Assembly: GCF_005502935.1 (NCBI RefSeq)
Contig: NZ_SCMP01000012.1
Span: 96,994-160,993, forward strand
Source: Pseudomonas sp. 2FG
GTDB taxonomy: Bacteria > Pseudomonadota > Gammaproteobacteria > Pseudomonadales > Pseudomonadaceae
Length of the DNA: 64,000 nt
Direction of reading: 5' to 3'
Part shown: piece by piece, positions 41,295-50,931 of the stretch
Layout: the number at the start of each line of letters is the position of its first letter
Position numbering within the stretch: position 1 is the first letter of the stretch
Translations under genes and position numbers: made by a program
Notes under the pieces: model-generated
Seen by the model: only the letters and a program-made list of their open reading frames with translations
Databases searched by the model: none
What the model was told of the DNA's origin: nothing

Positions 41295-42341
41295 TTACTC
41301 GCCTGGCAGGGGAACTACTCGCGGTACCGGTTCGAATTCGAGCGGCAGCGCAGCGGTTTTGGCGAGACTTCCTTCGATTTGTCCAGATATGGAATAGACC
41401 CCTGCCAGCACCCCGGTGGCGGGGTTGTGCATCAGATCAAGCCACTCTTCGTCAAAGTCGGCGTTCAGGTTTTGTCGAAGCTGCGCTTCCATTTCCGGCC
41501 GTGCGTTCTCGCGCGCGATGGCGGTGAAACCCGCCACTCCCAGGGAAATCATCGTGCCGGCCACCCGGGGGAGCACCGCTGAGGCAGCGCTTGCGGCACC
41601 GCTGGTGACGAGCTCGGCCGCCAGTTTTTCGCTGGTCCGTTTCGCCACTGACGAGATACCTGTGTCCGATAACCCGGCTCCCGCGCCCCCAGAGGCAATG
41701 CGGATCCGATCGACCAGGGCCACATAGGCCGGCAGCCTGTCGAGCGGATCGGTGTGGACAATCTGGTAGAGCGAAGCGCTGTGGGCTGCTGGAGGCGCCA
41801 GCGCGATCGCTGGAATGTCTTTGAGTCGCCGGTCGAATTGATCTAGAGGTACAGCGTAGCGCGGCGGGATGCCCTGGAGTTGCTCGCCGAGGCGCTGGAC
41901 ATAGAGTTTCGTCGTCTGCTGCATGACCAGGTCGGGATCGATCTCCTTGGCGACTGGATCCAGCACGCGATCCTGGTATTGCTCCTGCAGATAGCTAGCC
42001 AGTCGATTTGCGGTCGGGTCTGTCTCTCCCCCTGTGCTCAGCTTGTACCAGGCCACCTTCATGGTCAGCCATTGCTGGGTCCAGTAGCTGGTAAACCACG
42101 GAATAAAGTCTGCATCGGTGCGCTGGTAGACGAGGTCCATCCAGCTCTCCATGGAGCCGCGTGCGTAGTTTTTGGCCTGTCCTGTTGCGGCGAGCGACGC
42201 GGCGACTATGTCCCTATCGACCTGCCGCCAGGTACTCTCCGCGATCACAATCGGCGGAGTCAGGTCGGGGGCGCGATCTGGAGTGGCGCACCCCGCCAGC
42301 GCCACCATCAAGGCGACGATCAGGGAGCGCAGATTCAACAT
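41295..42341 (-). CDS. Hypothetical lipoprotein
   Basis: 348 residues from ATG 42341, chosen because AGGGGA precedes it and a lipoprotein signal follows at once (MLNLRSLIVALMVALAGC, lipidated Cys at residue 18). The mature protein has a Gly/Ala-rich hydrophobic segment (AASAVLPRVAGTMISLGVAGFTAIA) near residues 255-280 that could enter a membrane. I do not recognise the family. It lies alone between the pca block and IS debris. Confidence 0.6.
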   Translation of the reverse strand: MLNLRSLIVALMVALAGCATPDRAPDLTPPIVIAESTWRQVDRDIVAASLAATGQAKNYARGSMESWMDLVYQRTDADFIPWFTSYWTQQWLTMKVAWYKLSTGGETDPTANRLASYLQEQYQDRVLDPVAKEIDPDLVMQQTTKLYVQRLGEQLQGIPPRYAVPLDQFDRRLKDIPAIALAPPAAHSASLYQIVHTDPLDRLPAYVALVDRIRIASGGAGAGLSDTGISSVAKRTSEKLAAELVTSGAASAASAVLPRVAGTMISLGVAGFTAIARENARPEMEAQLRQNLNADFDEEWLDLMHNPATGVLAGVYSISGQIEGSLAKTAALPLEFEPVPRVVPLPGE

Positions 42342-42645
42342 CGCCGTCCCCTGAAACAGATTCGACAGCGGTAACCCACCCGCCATCGGATAGGTTGCAA
42401 CCGAGCACTTCACACGGCTCATACGGGTTTAATTGCTCCGCAGACCTCAATGGCCTGCTCTCTTCCTCCTAACAAGCTGCATGTGGTGCTTTTGCAGTTT
42501 TGCCAGCCCCCTCTCCAACGGAACGTCCAGCACGTCCGACCACGGTGTTTTGAGTATAGGTGGCGAAAACGGGATCAAGAAAATCCGGCGAGAAGGTAGG
42601 GTTTCGGGGTAATCCCCCCATTTTAATGCTCGCCAGACGTAGAGG
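42342..42645. other. Intergenic stretch with no recognised feature
   Basis: About 300 bases between the lipoprotein start and the transposase tail. The part near 42600 may include an outer end of the decayed insertion sequence, but no clear terminal repeat partner remains. Confidence 0.5.
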
Positions 42646-42873
42646 TCAGGCCACGAGGGCCAACTTCTGTTTGGGGGTGATGCCTCCCAGGGTCATGTTT
42701 GGCCGTTCGTGATTGTATGTCCACAGCCAGCGTGCTGCGTACTCTTGCACCTCTGCGATCGACTCGAACAAGTAATGCCCCAGCCAGTCATAGCGTACCG
42801 TGCGGTTGTAGCGCTCGACGTAAGCATCCTGCTGTGGATGTCCCGTAGGGCCAGGCGGCTTCCACCGCCTCAC
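42646..42873 (-). mobile_element. IS3-family transposase C-terminal fragment
   Basis: GHPQQDAYVERYNRTVRYDWLGHYLFESIAEVQEYAARWLWTYNHERPNMTLGGITPKQKLALVA is the rve-integrase C-terminus with its catalytic Glu, as in IS3-family OrfB proteins (usually about 280 residues). Only 65-70 residues remain. The upstream part of the element is missing and the fragment runs directly into the 3' end of the cytochrome gene (shared bases 42870-42873), so an insertion or deletion joined the two. Confidence 0.85.
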
Positions 42874-45224
42874 GGCGCATAAACGGGGTCATCCGGGTTT
42901 TGCTGCTCCAGTTCAGCCTGCAACACCTGAACCTTCTGCATCTGTCCGGCCTCATGCCAGTAGCTGATCAGCGCCAGGCGCGCGTTGCGGTTGGTCGGCT
43001 GGCGTTTGAGCAGCGCCTCCAACTCTTTGCGGGCGGCCTCCTGTTGGCCGCTGTCGTGCAGTGCAATGGCTAACACATAGCTGAACTGTGCATTCTCGGG
43101 GGCCAGTTGGGCGGCTTTGTGCAGCGCGTTCAGTGCCTTGTCACGCTCGCCTCGGCGAACCAGGGCGAGGCCTTGGGCGTGTTGCAGCAAGGCGGCGTCT
43201 GGATGCCGGGCAAGGTTTTCTTCCAGCAGTTGACGCGCCTCGTTCGCACGGCCCTGAGCGTCCAGCAATTGGACCAGGGTAATGACCGCGGGCAAGAAGT
43301 CCGGGTTACGCTGCAGAGCCTCACGCAGCGCAGGCTCGACCAACGCAGCACGACCGCTGTTTTGATACAGCATGGCCAGATTGAGGTTGGCCTCTGCACG
43401 TTCTTTCAGGCTGTTTTGCACCTCTTCATATTCGCGGATAGCCGGCTGCCAGAGCTTGGCAATCGGCGCACGGGCCGGCTCCGGAAGTTGCGCGAGTTGC
43501 CAGGCGGCGGCGATGCGGACTGCGCGGACCGGGTCGCTAAGCCGCGGCGTGAGCAGCCCTATTTGCTGCTGTGCAGGGCTAAGGGCGCCAACCACATCAA
43601 TCGCGGCCTCACGAACCTGCGGTGCCGCGTTGTTCAGCGCGATCGCCGCCAGCGCAAGGGCGCGCTGGCTGGGATAGTTAGGTAACTCGGCTAGCAAAGT
43701 GGCACGCCGAATAGCCGGTAGATCACTGCGCTCCAACTGCTGCTTAAGCACGCGCGCCGCACCGGGCAAGCCATTACGGGCTTGGTGCAAGGCGTCGGCA
43801 TAGCCGCCATCCTTAACCGCTGTCTCGCCGTACCAGAGCTTGAACTGTTGTGCGACCGTGCTGCTGGAGGTTTCACGATGGCAACCGAGACAGGCATCGG
43901 TGCTGCCGAGCTGCAACGCGTGAGCCGGGTTAGGAATGCTGAAACTGTGGTCGTGGCGATAGTCATTGACCATGTACAGCTTGCCCGGCATGTGGCAATC
44001 GATGCATTGCGAGCCGGCCTGGCCGGCCTTGTGTTGGTGGTGCTCGGGCGAGTCATAGTTCTTGGCGTGCAAACCAGGGCCATCGATCCCCTCGCGCGAA
44101 GGCTTGCCAGAAGGGTTGTGGCATTGCAGGCAAACGCCGTTGCCTGGCGTTTTCAGCTGGTTGCTGTGGGGATTGTGACAGTCGTTGCAAGCCACCCCCT
44201 TGGCGAACATCTTGCTCTGGGTGAAGGAGCCGTACTCGAACACTTCTTCCTTGATCTTGCCGTCGACCTCATAGAGTTCAGGGGTGAGAGCGCTGGGCAG
44301 GTAGTCGTCCATCAGCCGGTTTTTGTGCTGGAAACCATCGCCCAGCGGCGCGCGGCGCGCATGGCAGCGGGCGCAGGTTTCCACTTGGGTGGTGGCATCG
44401 GTCTTAAGCAGTGACAGGTCGAAGCCTTTAGCGGCTTCCTGGTTTTTTGCCGGCTTGGCCGCAGCACTCCATTGCAGGTGTTTGGACGCCGGGCCGTGGC
44501 AGCTCTGGCAGCCCACGCCAAGACTCTGCCAGTGGCTGGCGAAGCTGTTGTTCTTGGCCTCGAAGTTACGTTTGAAGTCGGTGGTATGGCATTCAACGCA
44601 CATGAAGTTGGCGTTCTGGGTCGGTTTGCTCCAGTGCAAGTCGTCTTTGAAGTCGATCTTCTGCCCTGGATAGAGCTCGAACCACTGCCCCTTTTGCGTA
44701 TCCCAGGCAACGCCCGAAGCCTGTAAACGCCCGCCTGGCATCTCGATCAGGTATTGCTGCAGGGGCTCGATGCCGAAGGTGTAGGCGACTTTGAAGTCGG
44801 CCGCTTGGCCATCTGGGCCCGGGGTGTTGATCCAGTACGCGCCATCGTGCTGAGTGAAGCGAGTCGTTTCTGCTTCGCCTTTGAAGGTCACGGCGTTGAA
44901 GTTGCCGAGCACGTTAGGGCTGCTGGCCGGGAGCATGGCCATCTGGTGGTGTGAGCCCTGCCAATCCTTGACTTGCTCGCGGTGGCAGGCTTGGCACTGG
45001 GCCTCATCGACAAAACTTGCCGGCGTCGCGATGGGCGTTACCGTCTGCTCTGTGGCCACGCTGGCGGAGGGGATCACAGCCTGCGGCGTGCAGCGCTGGA
45101 GGAACAACCAAATTGCCAGCGTCAGCAGCAACAGGCCGGCAAGAATCGGGTAGAGGTGACTGAAAGAGCGTTTAGTGGATGTTGTCAGAGGTACGCTTAG
45201 AGCGTTTTTCTTATGCTTCGACAT
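42870..45224 (-). CDS. Eight-heme c-type cytochrome with HEAT-like and TPR repeats
   Basis: 784 residues. A membrane anchor lies at residues 25-43 (LYPILAGLLLLTLAIWLFL). Eight CXXCH heme sites follow: CQACH (77-81), CVECH, CQSCH, CARCH, CNDCH, CLQCH, CIDCH and CLGCH. After about residue 480 come HEAT-like repeats (LPAIRRATLLAELPNYPSQRAL, VREAAIDVVGAL) and several TPR units (AEANLNLAMLYQNSGRAALVEPALREALQRNP onward). It resembles the decaheme/cytochrome c552-type plus TPR proteins often annotated only as multiheme cytochromes. The partner is unknown. The IS fragment touches its stop codon but the protein looks complete. It is divergent from an arylsulfatase gene. Confidence 0.85.
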   Translation of the reverse strand: MSKHKKNALSVPLTTSTKRSFSHLYPILAGLLLLTLAIWLFLQRCTPQAVIPSASVATEQTVTPIATPASFVDEAQCQACHREQVKDWQGSHHQMAMLPASSPNVLGNFNAVTFKGEAETTRFTQHDGAYWINTPGPDGQAADFKVAYTFGIEPLQQYLIEMPGGRLQASGVAWDTQKGQWFELYPGQKIDFKDDLHWSKPTQNANFMCVECHTTDFKRNFEAKNNSFASHWQSLGVGCQSCHGPASKHLQWSAAAKPAKNQEAAKGFDLSLLKTDATTQVETCARCHARRAPLGDGFQHKNRLMDDYLPSALTPELYEVDGKIKEEVFEYGSFTQSKMFAKGVACNDCHNPHSNQLKTPGNGVCLQCHNPSGKPSREGIDGPGLHAKNYDSPEHHQHKAGQAGSQCIDCHMPGKLYMVNDYRHDHSFSIPNPAHALQLGSTDACLGCHRETSSSTVAQQFKLWYGETAVKDGGYADALHQARNGLPGAARVLKQQLERSDLPAIRRATLLAELPNYPSQRALALAAIALNNAAPQVREAAIDVVGALSPAQQQIGLLTPRLSDPVRAVRIAAAWQLAQLPEPARAPIAKLWQPAIREYEEVQNSLKERAEANLNLAMLYQNSGRAALVEPALREALQRNPDFLPAVITLVQLLDAQGRANEARQLLEENLARHPDAALLQHAQGLALVRRGERDKALNALHKAAQLAPENAQFSYVLAIALHDSGQQEAARKELEALLKRQPTNRNARLALISYWHEAGQMQKVQVLQAELEQQNPDDPVYAP

Positions 45225-45642
45225 GCAGACATCCGATGTTCTGACGAGCGAATTTCACGGTTAGGTGCAGCTTCAGCGAGGTGCGCCGAGCTGTCAAATA
45301 GCGCATATAAGGGCGGCCTCATCCGCGCCTTGGCTAGTAGAGCCGTGTCGGTCGAGCGCCTTCGCCTTTCCAGCCTGAGCGAACCCGAGGGCAGAGCATC
45401 TATCGCTATGCAGCGCTGCTGGCGCAAGTCGATGTGGACGGCATGTCGCTGATTGCGGGTATCACTCTGCGCCATCGGCAAACCGGGCATAACCACGCCG
45501 TCACCCTGCATGCCGGCAAGGCAATCCTTACTGGAAAGTTCTGTATACAGGCCTAGTCTTCGTGGGGGAGTCTGTATTTCTTCGGGTGGACAGGTAGTGA
45601 GCGCTCCTCGAGATATTCACGAAAGTGTGGAGGAGCGGAAAC
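45225..45642. other. Divergent intergenic region, cytochrome-sulfatase
   Basis: 418 bases that must hold the two promoters. Between 45388 and 45552 one plus-strand frame reads QSIYRYAALLAQVDVDGMSL and on to TGKFCIQA before a stop. It is coding-like but has no start and no family I can name, so it may be a gene relic. Confidence 0.45.
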
Positions 45643-47238
45643 ATGAAACAGAGAATTCTGGCCACTGTGTTTGCCGCGACAGCCATGCTGTCCGCGGTTG
45701 TTGCGCCGGGGCTGGTGCAGGCTGCCGATAAGCCGAACATTGTCGTGATCATGGGGGACGATATTGGCTGGTTCAATATCGGTGCCTACCACCAGGGCAT
45801 GATGGCCGGCAAGACGCCGAACCTCGACTCCCTCGCCGCCGAGGGCATGCGTTTCACCGACTACTACGCCGAGGCCAGCTGTACCGCCGGCCGCGCCAAC
45901 TTCATCACCGGCGAGTTGCCGATCCGCACCGGCATGACTACGGTCGGCCAGGCCGGCTCGCCGGTCGGTATTCCCGCGCAGGCTGTGACCATCGCCACCA
46001 CGTTGAAATCGATGGGCTACGCCACCGGCCAGTTCGGCAAGAACCACCTGGGTGACCTGAACGAATTCCTGCCCACCGTGCATGGCTTCGACGAGTTCTT
46101 CGGCTACCTCTATCACCTCGACGCGATGGAAGACCCGGCCCACCCCAACTATCCGCAGGATCTGTTAGACAAGGTCGGCCCGCGCAACATGGTGCACAGC
46201 TGGGCGACCGACAAGGATGACCCAACGGTGATGCCGCGCTGGGGCAAGGTCGGCAAGCAGAAGATCGAAGACGCCGGCACGCTCTATCCGGAGCGGATGA
46301 AAACCGTGGATGACGAGATTCGCGATAAGGCCTTCAGCTTCATCGACCAGGCGAAGAAGGACGACAAACCGTTCTTCCTCTGGCTCAACCCGACACGCAT
46401 GCACATCGTCACCCACCTCTCGGACAAGTATGAAGGGCTGCGCAACTCGGAGAACGGCTGGTCCATCCATGAAGCAGGGATGGCGCAGCTCGACGACATC
46501 GTTGGCGAGCTGATGAAGAAGCTCAAGGACATGGGTGTTGACGACAACACCATAGTTGTATTCACCACCGATAACGGCACCGAGAACTTCACCTGGCCGG
46601 ATGGCGGTCAGACCCCGTTCGCCGGTGGCAAGGGCACCGCGCTGGAGGGCGGCTTCCGCGTGCCGGCGATCCTGCGCTGGCCTGGCAAGGTGCCGGCCGG
46701 CAAGGTCGAGAACGGCATCATGTCGGGTATGGACTGGTTCCCGACCTTCGTCGCAGCAGCCGGCAACCCGAACATCGCCGCCGAGTTGCTCAAGGGCAAG
46801 CAGTTGGGCGCGCAGAACTACAAGGTCCATCTGGATGGTTACGACCAGACCGCGATGATCACCGGCAAGGGCCCGTCGGCTCGTCATGAGATTCTCTACT
46901 TCACCGAGGGGACGCTCTCGGCAGTGCGCGTCGATGACTATAAGTACCGCTTCACCGATCAGCCTAGCGGCTGGTTCGGCGGCACGGTCAAGGTCGACGT
47001 CCCGATCCTGGTGAACCTGCGTCTCGATCCGTTCGAACGCACCGGCTTGAATGGATCGCTTCAAGCCTTCGACTGGTTCAAGTTCGAGTTCTGGCGCTTC
47101 CAGTTCGTGCAGAAGGAAGTCGCCAAGGTCGCCATGACCGCGATCGAGTACCCGCCGATGCAAAAAGGCGCGAGCTTCAACCTCGATGCGGTCAAGGAGC
47201 AGATCCAGAAAGCCATTGCAGGCCACGCCGGCAAGTAA
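45643..47238 (+). CDS. Arylsulfatase (periplasmic, formylglycine type)
   Basis: 531 residues from ATG 45643, behind GGAGGAG. A signal peptide ends VQAAD. PNIVVIMGDDIGWFN holds the calcium-binding aspartates. The modification motif C80-TAGR (SCTAGRANFITGELP) is of the Cys type, so the catalytic formylglycine must be made by a maturase not seen in this window. FTTDNGTE and the GGKGTALEGGFRVP segment complete the active site. It likely hydrolyses a sulfate ester outside the cytoplasm. Followed by a FadL-type porin gene. Confidence 0.9.
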   Translation: MKQRILATVFAATAMLSAVVAPGLVQAADKPNIVVIMGDDIGWFNIGAYHQGMMAGKTPNLDSLAAEGMRFTDYYAEASCTAGRANFITGELPIRTGMTTVGQAGSPVGIPAQAVTIATTLKSMGYATGQFGKNHLGDLNEFLPTVHGFDEFFGYLYHLDAMEDPAHPNYPQDLLDKVGPRNMVHSWATDKDDPTVMPRWGKVGKQKIEDAGTLYPERMKTVDDEIRDKAFSFIDQAKKDDKPFFLWLNPTRMHIVTHLSDKYEGLRNSENGWSIHEAGMAQLDDIVGELMKKLKDMGVDDNTIVVFTTDNGTENFTWPDGGQTPFAGGKGTALEGGFRVPAILRWPGKVPAGKVENGIMSGMDWFPTFVAAAGNPNIAAELLKGKQLGAQNYKVHLDGYDQTAMITGKGPSARHEILYFTEGTLSAVRVDDYKYRFTDQPSGWFGGTVKVDVPILVNLRLDPFERTGLNGSLQAFDWFKFEFWRFQFVQKEVAKVAMTAIEYPPMQKGASFNLDAVKEQIQKAIAGHAGK

Positions 47239-47472
47239 CTGATGTAACAGGTAAAGGGGCGGCCCAGATGGACCGCCCGCACAAGGGCAATTATCGCGCT
47301 TCCCCCGAAGTGGGAGGCCGATCCGCAGTGGATTGGGGCTGGCAAATGCGACAGTGGAGTAGACACATGGAAAATATGGGTTCGTGGGCAAAACTCCGGT
47401 GGTGCCGCGAAGTTGCCCACTTCTCTGTTGTCTGACCGGTAGTGATGATCCGCCCCAGCCAAGGAGCACCCT

Positions 47473-48750
47473 ATGCAGTCGAAACTACATGCGCTGCCGA
47501 TCTCCGCTCTGACCCTGCTGACGCTCTGCTGTAGCCAGCAGAGTCAGGCAGGCGGGATCATGCTCTACGAGTACGCTACCGACAACGTCGGCCTGGCCAA
47601 TGCCGGCGCCGCAGCGCGGGCGCAGGGGCCGTCGACCATCGCCAGTAACCCGGCGGGCTTGAGCTATCTGGACGGCACTCAGATCAGCGCCGGTGCCCAG
47701 GTGCTCTACGGCAACCTGAGCTTCGACCGGGACTCTGCAACCACCGGCACGGGCAGCGGCAGCGGCAAGGTGCTGGAGCCGACGCCGGGCGCCAGCTTCT
47801 TCATCAGCCATCAACTGGATGAGCAGTGGAGCGTCGGTTTTGGCTCTTATGGCGACTTCGGCCTGGCGGCTAACTACGACAATGGCTGGTCCGGGCGTTA
47901 CTTCGTGCAAGACGACAGTCTGCTGGGTTTGTCGCTGGTGCCGAGTCTGGCCTATCGCGTCAACGATGAGTGGTCGCTGGGTGTCGGGCTGAAGGTCATG
48001 TACGCCATGCTGCAAGAGCAGACGGCGATCAACCGAGCGCCATTCGGTTTGACCGATCGTGCCGACGGCCAATTCAAATATGAGGACAACACCTGGGGTT
48101 ATGGCGCCAACCTGGGGGTGATCTATGCGCCGCAGCCCGGTACGCGGATTGGCCTGACCTACACCAGCAAGGTCGATCTGGACTTCGAGGATCGCCTGGA
48201 CGTCAAAGGAGACGGCCCGTTGCTGGATCGACTGAACGGCCTGAACACCAAGCTCGACATGCAGGTGCCACAAACCGCCACCCTCAGTCTGTATCAGCAA
48301 CTCGACCGGCAATGGGCGCTGCTGGCCACGCTCAACTGGCAAGACTGGTCGCAGTTCGGTGAGATCTCTGTCGATGTGGACACCTCTAGCACCGATGCGC
48401 AGTCGACCACCGTCGATGCGCAGTACAAGGATACCTATCAGTTGGCCCTAGGCGCGCAATACCAGGCCACGCCGCAGCTGCTCTGGAATCTCGGGGTTGC
48501 CTATGACAGCACGGCGGTATCTGACGCTAACCGGACCTTTACTGTTCCGATGGGCGCTTCTTGGCGTCTGGCGACCGGGGCCACCTATGCGCTGGATCGA
48601 GACACCGACCTGAACCTCAGCTGGGTCATGGTCTGGCTGGGTGACATGCCGATCGATCAGAGCAAATCCTTATCCGGCGATCGCACCTCTGGGCAGTTCG
48701 ACAATGCCTGGATTCAAGCCCTGACGGGCAATATGACCTGGCGTTTCTAA
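47473..48750 (+). CDS. OmpP1/FadL/TodX-family outer-membrane protein
   Basis: 425 residues; AAGGAG precedes ATG 47473. A signal peptide ends SQAGG. The N-terminal hatch region (LYEYATDNVGLANAGAAARAQGPSTIASNPAGLSYLDG) with its NPAG motif defines the FadL family, and the C-terminus ends in WRF as outer-membrane barrels do. Such channels carry long-chain fatty acids or aromatic hydrocarbons. Located after the sulfatase and before a DUF3313 lipoprotein. Confidence 0.9.
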   Translation: MQSKLHALPISALTLLTLCCSQQSQAGGIMLYEYATDNVGLANAGAAARAQGPSTIASNPAGLSYLDGTQISAGAQVLYGNLSFDRDSATTGTGSGSGKVLEPTPGASFFISHQLDEQWSVGFGSYGDFGLAANYDNGWSGRYFVQDDSLLGLSLVPSLAYRVNDEWSLGVGLKVMYAMLQEQTAINRAPFGLTDRADGQFKYEDNTWGYGANLGVIYAPQPGTRIGLTYTSKVDLDFEDRLDVKGDGPLLDRLNGLNTKLDMQVPQTATLSLYQQLDRQWALLATLNWQDWSQFGEISVDVDTSSTDAQSTTVDAQYKDTYQLALGAQYQATPQLLWNLGVAYDSTAVSDANRTFTVPMGASWRLATGATYALDRDTDLNLSWVMVWLGDMPIDQSKSLSGDRTSGQFDNAWIQALTGNMTWRF

Positions 48751-48798
48751 CGCCCGGCAATCGCGTAGAAAGTTCCAACCCAAGGAGTACAAAGTCTC

Positions 48799-49473
48799 AT
48801 GAGCATGTCGCGTAAATGGCTGGTTGGCGTTGCATTGGGCAGCCTGCTGCTCGGTGGTTGTGTCTCGAAAGTGACGGAGAAGGAGCAGTATTCGGGTTTT
48901 CTGCCCAGTTACGATGGGCTGCAGGAAGTCACGACACCGAGCGGTCAGAAGGCCATGCGCTGGGTGGCCCCGGGCTTCACGCCTGGCGCTTATTCCACTG
49001 TGGTGTTCAACCAGTTGGAGCTGTATCCCGCACCTAAGCCGAACGAGCGGGTCAACCTGCAGACTTTGCAGGAGTTGCAGGCGTTCACCAGCACTAGCGC
49101 GAAGAGCGTACTGGCGCAGAAGTACCAGGTAGTCCCAACTCTTCAGGCGGCGCCAGCCGGCTCTCGCACCCTGATTCTGCGCGCAGCGATCACCGGCGTC
49201 AGTGCCTCCAACGAAGGCATGAAATGGTATGAGGTGGTACCGGTGGCCGCGGTGGTGGGGGCGGCTTCCGCAGCCTCCGGCCATCGCGATCAGACTACCG
49301 AGCTGTACATCGAGGCCGACTTTGTCGATGCGGCCTCCGGTTTGCCGGTGGCGAAAGTCATGCGCAAGGTGTTCGGCAAAACTCTGGAAAATGAAAGCCA
49401 GGAGATCACCGCCGATGACTTCAAGGCGGCGATCGAGGGCATGACCGGCGATATGCAGGCGCTCCTCAAGTAA
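48799..49473 (+). CDS. DUF3313 family lipoprotein
   Basis: 224 residues; AAGGAG lies upstream. The lipobox LLLGGC puts the lipidated Cys at residue 21. The sequence YSGFLPSYDGLQEVTTPSGQKAMRWVAPGFTPGAYSTVVFNQLELYPAP matches the DUF3313 pattern. It has a Gly/Ala-rich hydrophobic run (VPVAAVVGAASAASG) in the middle. It is 48 bases after the FadL-type gene, so probably the same operon. Confidence 0.85.
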   Translation: MSMSRKWLVGVALGSLLLGGCVSKVTEKEQYSGFLPSYDGLQEVTTPSGQKAMRWVAPGFTPGAYSTVVFNQLELYPAPKPNERVNLQTLQELQAFTSTSAKSVLAQKYQVVPTLQAAPAGSRTLILRAAITGVSASNEGMKWYEVVPVAAVVGAASAASGHRDQTTELYIEADFVDAASGLPVAKVMRKVFGKTLENESQEITADDFKAAIEGMTGDMQALLK

Positions 49474-49507
49474 CTGGGAGATGTGGTCCGTTCAGCCTGC
49501 CGGGTTG

Positions 49508-49533
49508 TGCCGGGGACAGGGATGTCCCCGGCA
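49508..49533. terminator. Perfect hairpin between convergent genes
   Basis: TGCCGGGGACA and its exact complement flank a 4-base loop. It lies between the ends of the DUF3313 gene and the patatin gene and could serve both directions, although there is no strong T-run. Confidence 0.5.
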
Positions 49534-49579
49534 ACCTGTAGTTAGCGGGTCAGACCATCACCCACGCCCAGGGCGCTCG

Positions 49580-50797
49580 CTATTTCCCAGCGGCCGCAGC
49601 GCCCGGCGGAGCGAATCCGGGCGGCACCTTGAGCCACGGGAAGCCCTGCAACGCCAAGTCATAACCGGTGGCGTAGAGCTTGCGCATGTATTGGTTGTCG
49701 AACTCTTCCTTGTGGGGCGCGTTGAAGCTCGACGGTATGAACCCGAGGTTGAAGTCCACGCCGTCGCGTTGGGCGATGGCATAGATCCGGTAGAGGTCGC
49801 CGATGCCTTGGCTGTGGATCAACGAGGCGACCGAGCGCCCCGCGATGCTCATAGTGCTGCGCTCGACCTGCGCCCAGTCCGGATCGAGCCGCGCGTTGCG
49901 TATCACGTAGAGCCTGCGTTCGCGGCTGACTCCGGCGGCTGCCGCCACCTCTTTGATGCGGATCCCAGCCGGATAAGCGAATACCTGCGCCATGATGCCG
50001 CCGTCCACGTGCATTTCCTGGTAGGCCTTGCCGTCGACTTCCACATCGAACATCGTCGGCGGAAAGCCTCCCGGAATCGCGGCGGATGCGATCATGATTC
50101 TCACGAACAGGTCCAATGCCTTGGGACCGCCGTAGCTCGCGATTTTTCCCATGTCCCAGATGATGGGGCGGCGCGCATCGAGGTCGGCGGTGGCGATCAA
50201 CAGAAAGCGGCCCTTCGCGTACTCGGCGGCGATCGCCTTGAGCATGTCCTCGTCCACCGATTTGCGCGTCAGCTTCAACAACGGTGCGTTGTCCGCCATT
50301 GCATCACCCAAAACACCCGCGAGGAAGCTGCGCGGCTCGAGGACGTCTTTCGGGGATATGGTGGTATAGACCTTCTTCAGCGTTGCGTCGTACTTCGGCC
50401 CGAGAAAGACGAAAGGCGCAATCAGCGCGCCGGTGCTGATGCCGGTAACGAGTTTGAATTCAGGCCGCGTTCCTGTGGCCGTCCAGCCATTCATCAAGCC
50501 CGAGGTGAAGGCGCCATTGTCACCGCCGCCCGAAATCGCCAGATAAACCGCCGGCGGGAGCGCCCCCTGGTGTCCCTGCTTCGCGAGGTAAGCCTGCTCC
50601 CGCCGCAGCGCTTCAGACCCGACTCGAATCAACTCTGTCATGTCGCCACCCGCGACATAACGCACCCCGGCCATGCCCGGAATTTCCGCTCTCGCCGTCA
50701 ACTCGGGCGGCACCGCCGGCAGGCGCGGCGGCGCCATTGCACAGCCCTGCATCAGCACTAACACGGCCACAATCAGGCTGGTGGTTTTCATCATCAT
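49580..50797 (-). CDS. Patatin-like phospholipase (exported)
   Basis: 405 residues; the first of three consecutive Met codons is used. The N-terminal hydrophobic segment ends MQGC and may be a lipoprotein signal, though the lipobox is weak. The oxyanion-hole loop YLAISGGGDNGAFTSGLMNGW, the nucleophile elbow GISTG and the DGGIM motif give the Ser-Asp dyad of patatin lipases. It probably acts on membrane or supplied lipids. It is convergent with the DUF3313 gene, and codon use seems slightly less biased than in the catabolic genes. Confidence 0.88.
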   Translation of the reverse strand: MMMKTTSLIVAVLVLMQGCAMAPPRLPAVPPELTARAEIPGMAGVRYVAGGDMTELIRVGSEALRREQAYLAKQGHQGALPPAVYLAISGGGDNGAFTSGLMNGWTATGTRPEFKLVTGISTGALIAPFVFLGPKYDATLKKVYTTISPKDVLEPRSFLAGVLGDAMADNAPLLKLTRKSVDEDMLKAIAAEYAKGRFLLIATADLDARRPIIWDMGKIASYGGPKALDLFVRIMIASAAIPGGFPPTMFDVEVDGKAYQEMHVDGGIMAQVFAYPAGIRIKEVAAAAGVSRERRLYVIRNARLDPDWAQVERSTMSIAGRSVASLIHSQGIGDLYRIYAIAQRDGVDFNLGFIPSSFNAPHKEEFDNQYMRKLYATGYDLALQGFPWLKVPPGFAPPGAAAAGK

Positions 50798-50931
50798 TTA
50801 TCTCTCTTTCTATGCCGTGTTGAACTCGATGAGTGGGTGGCCGGCTAACGTCGGGCTTCAGGACTTGCCGAATCACGGCCGGCACCAGAGGCACAAGGTA
50901 ATGTCATCGTGCATTTGCTCTTGGAGGTTTC

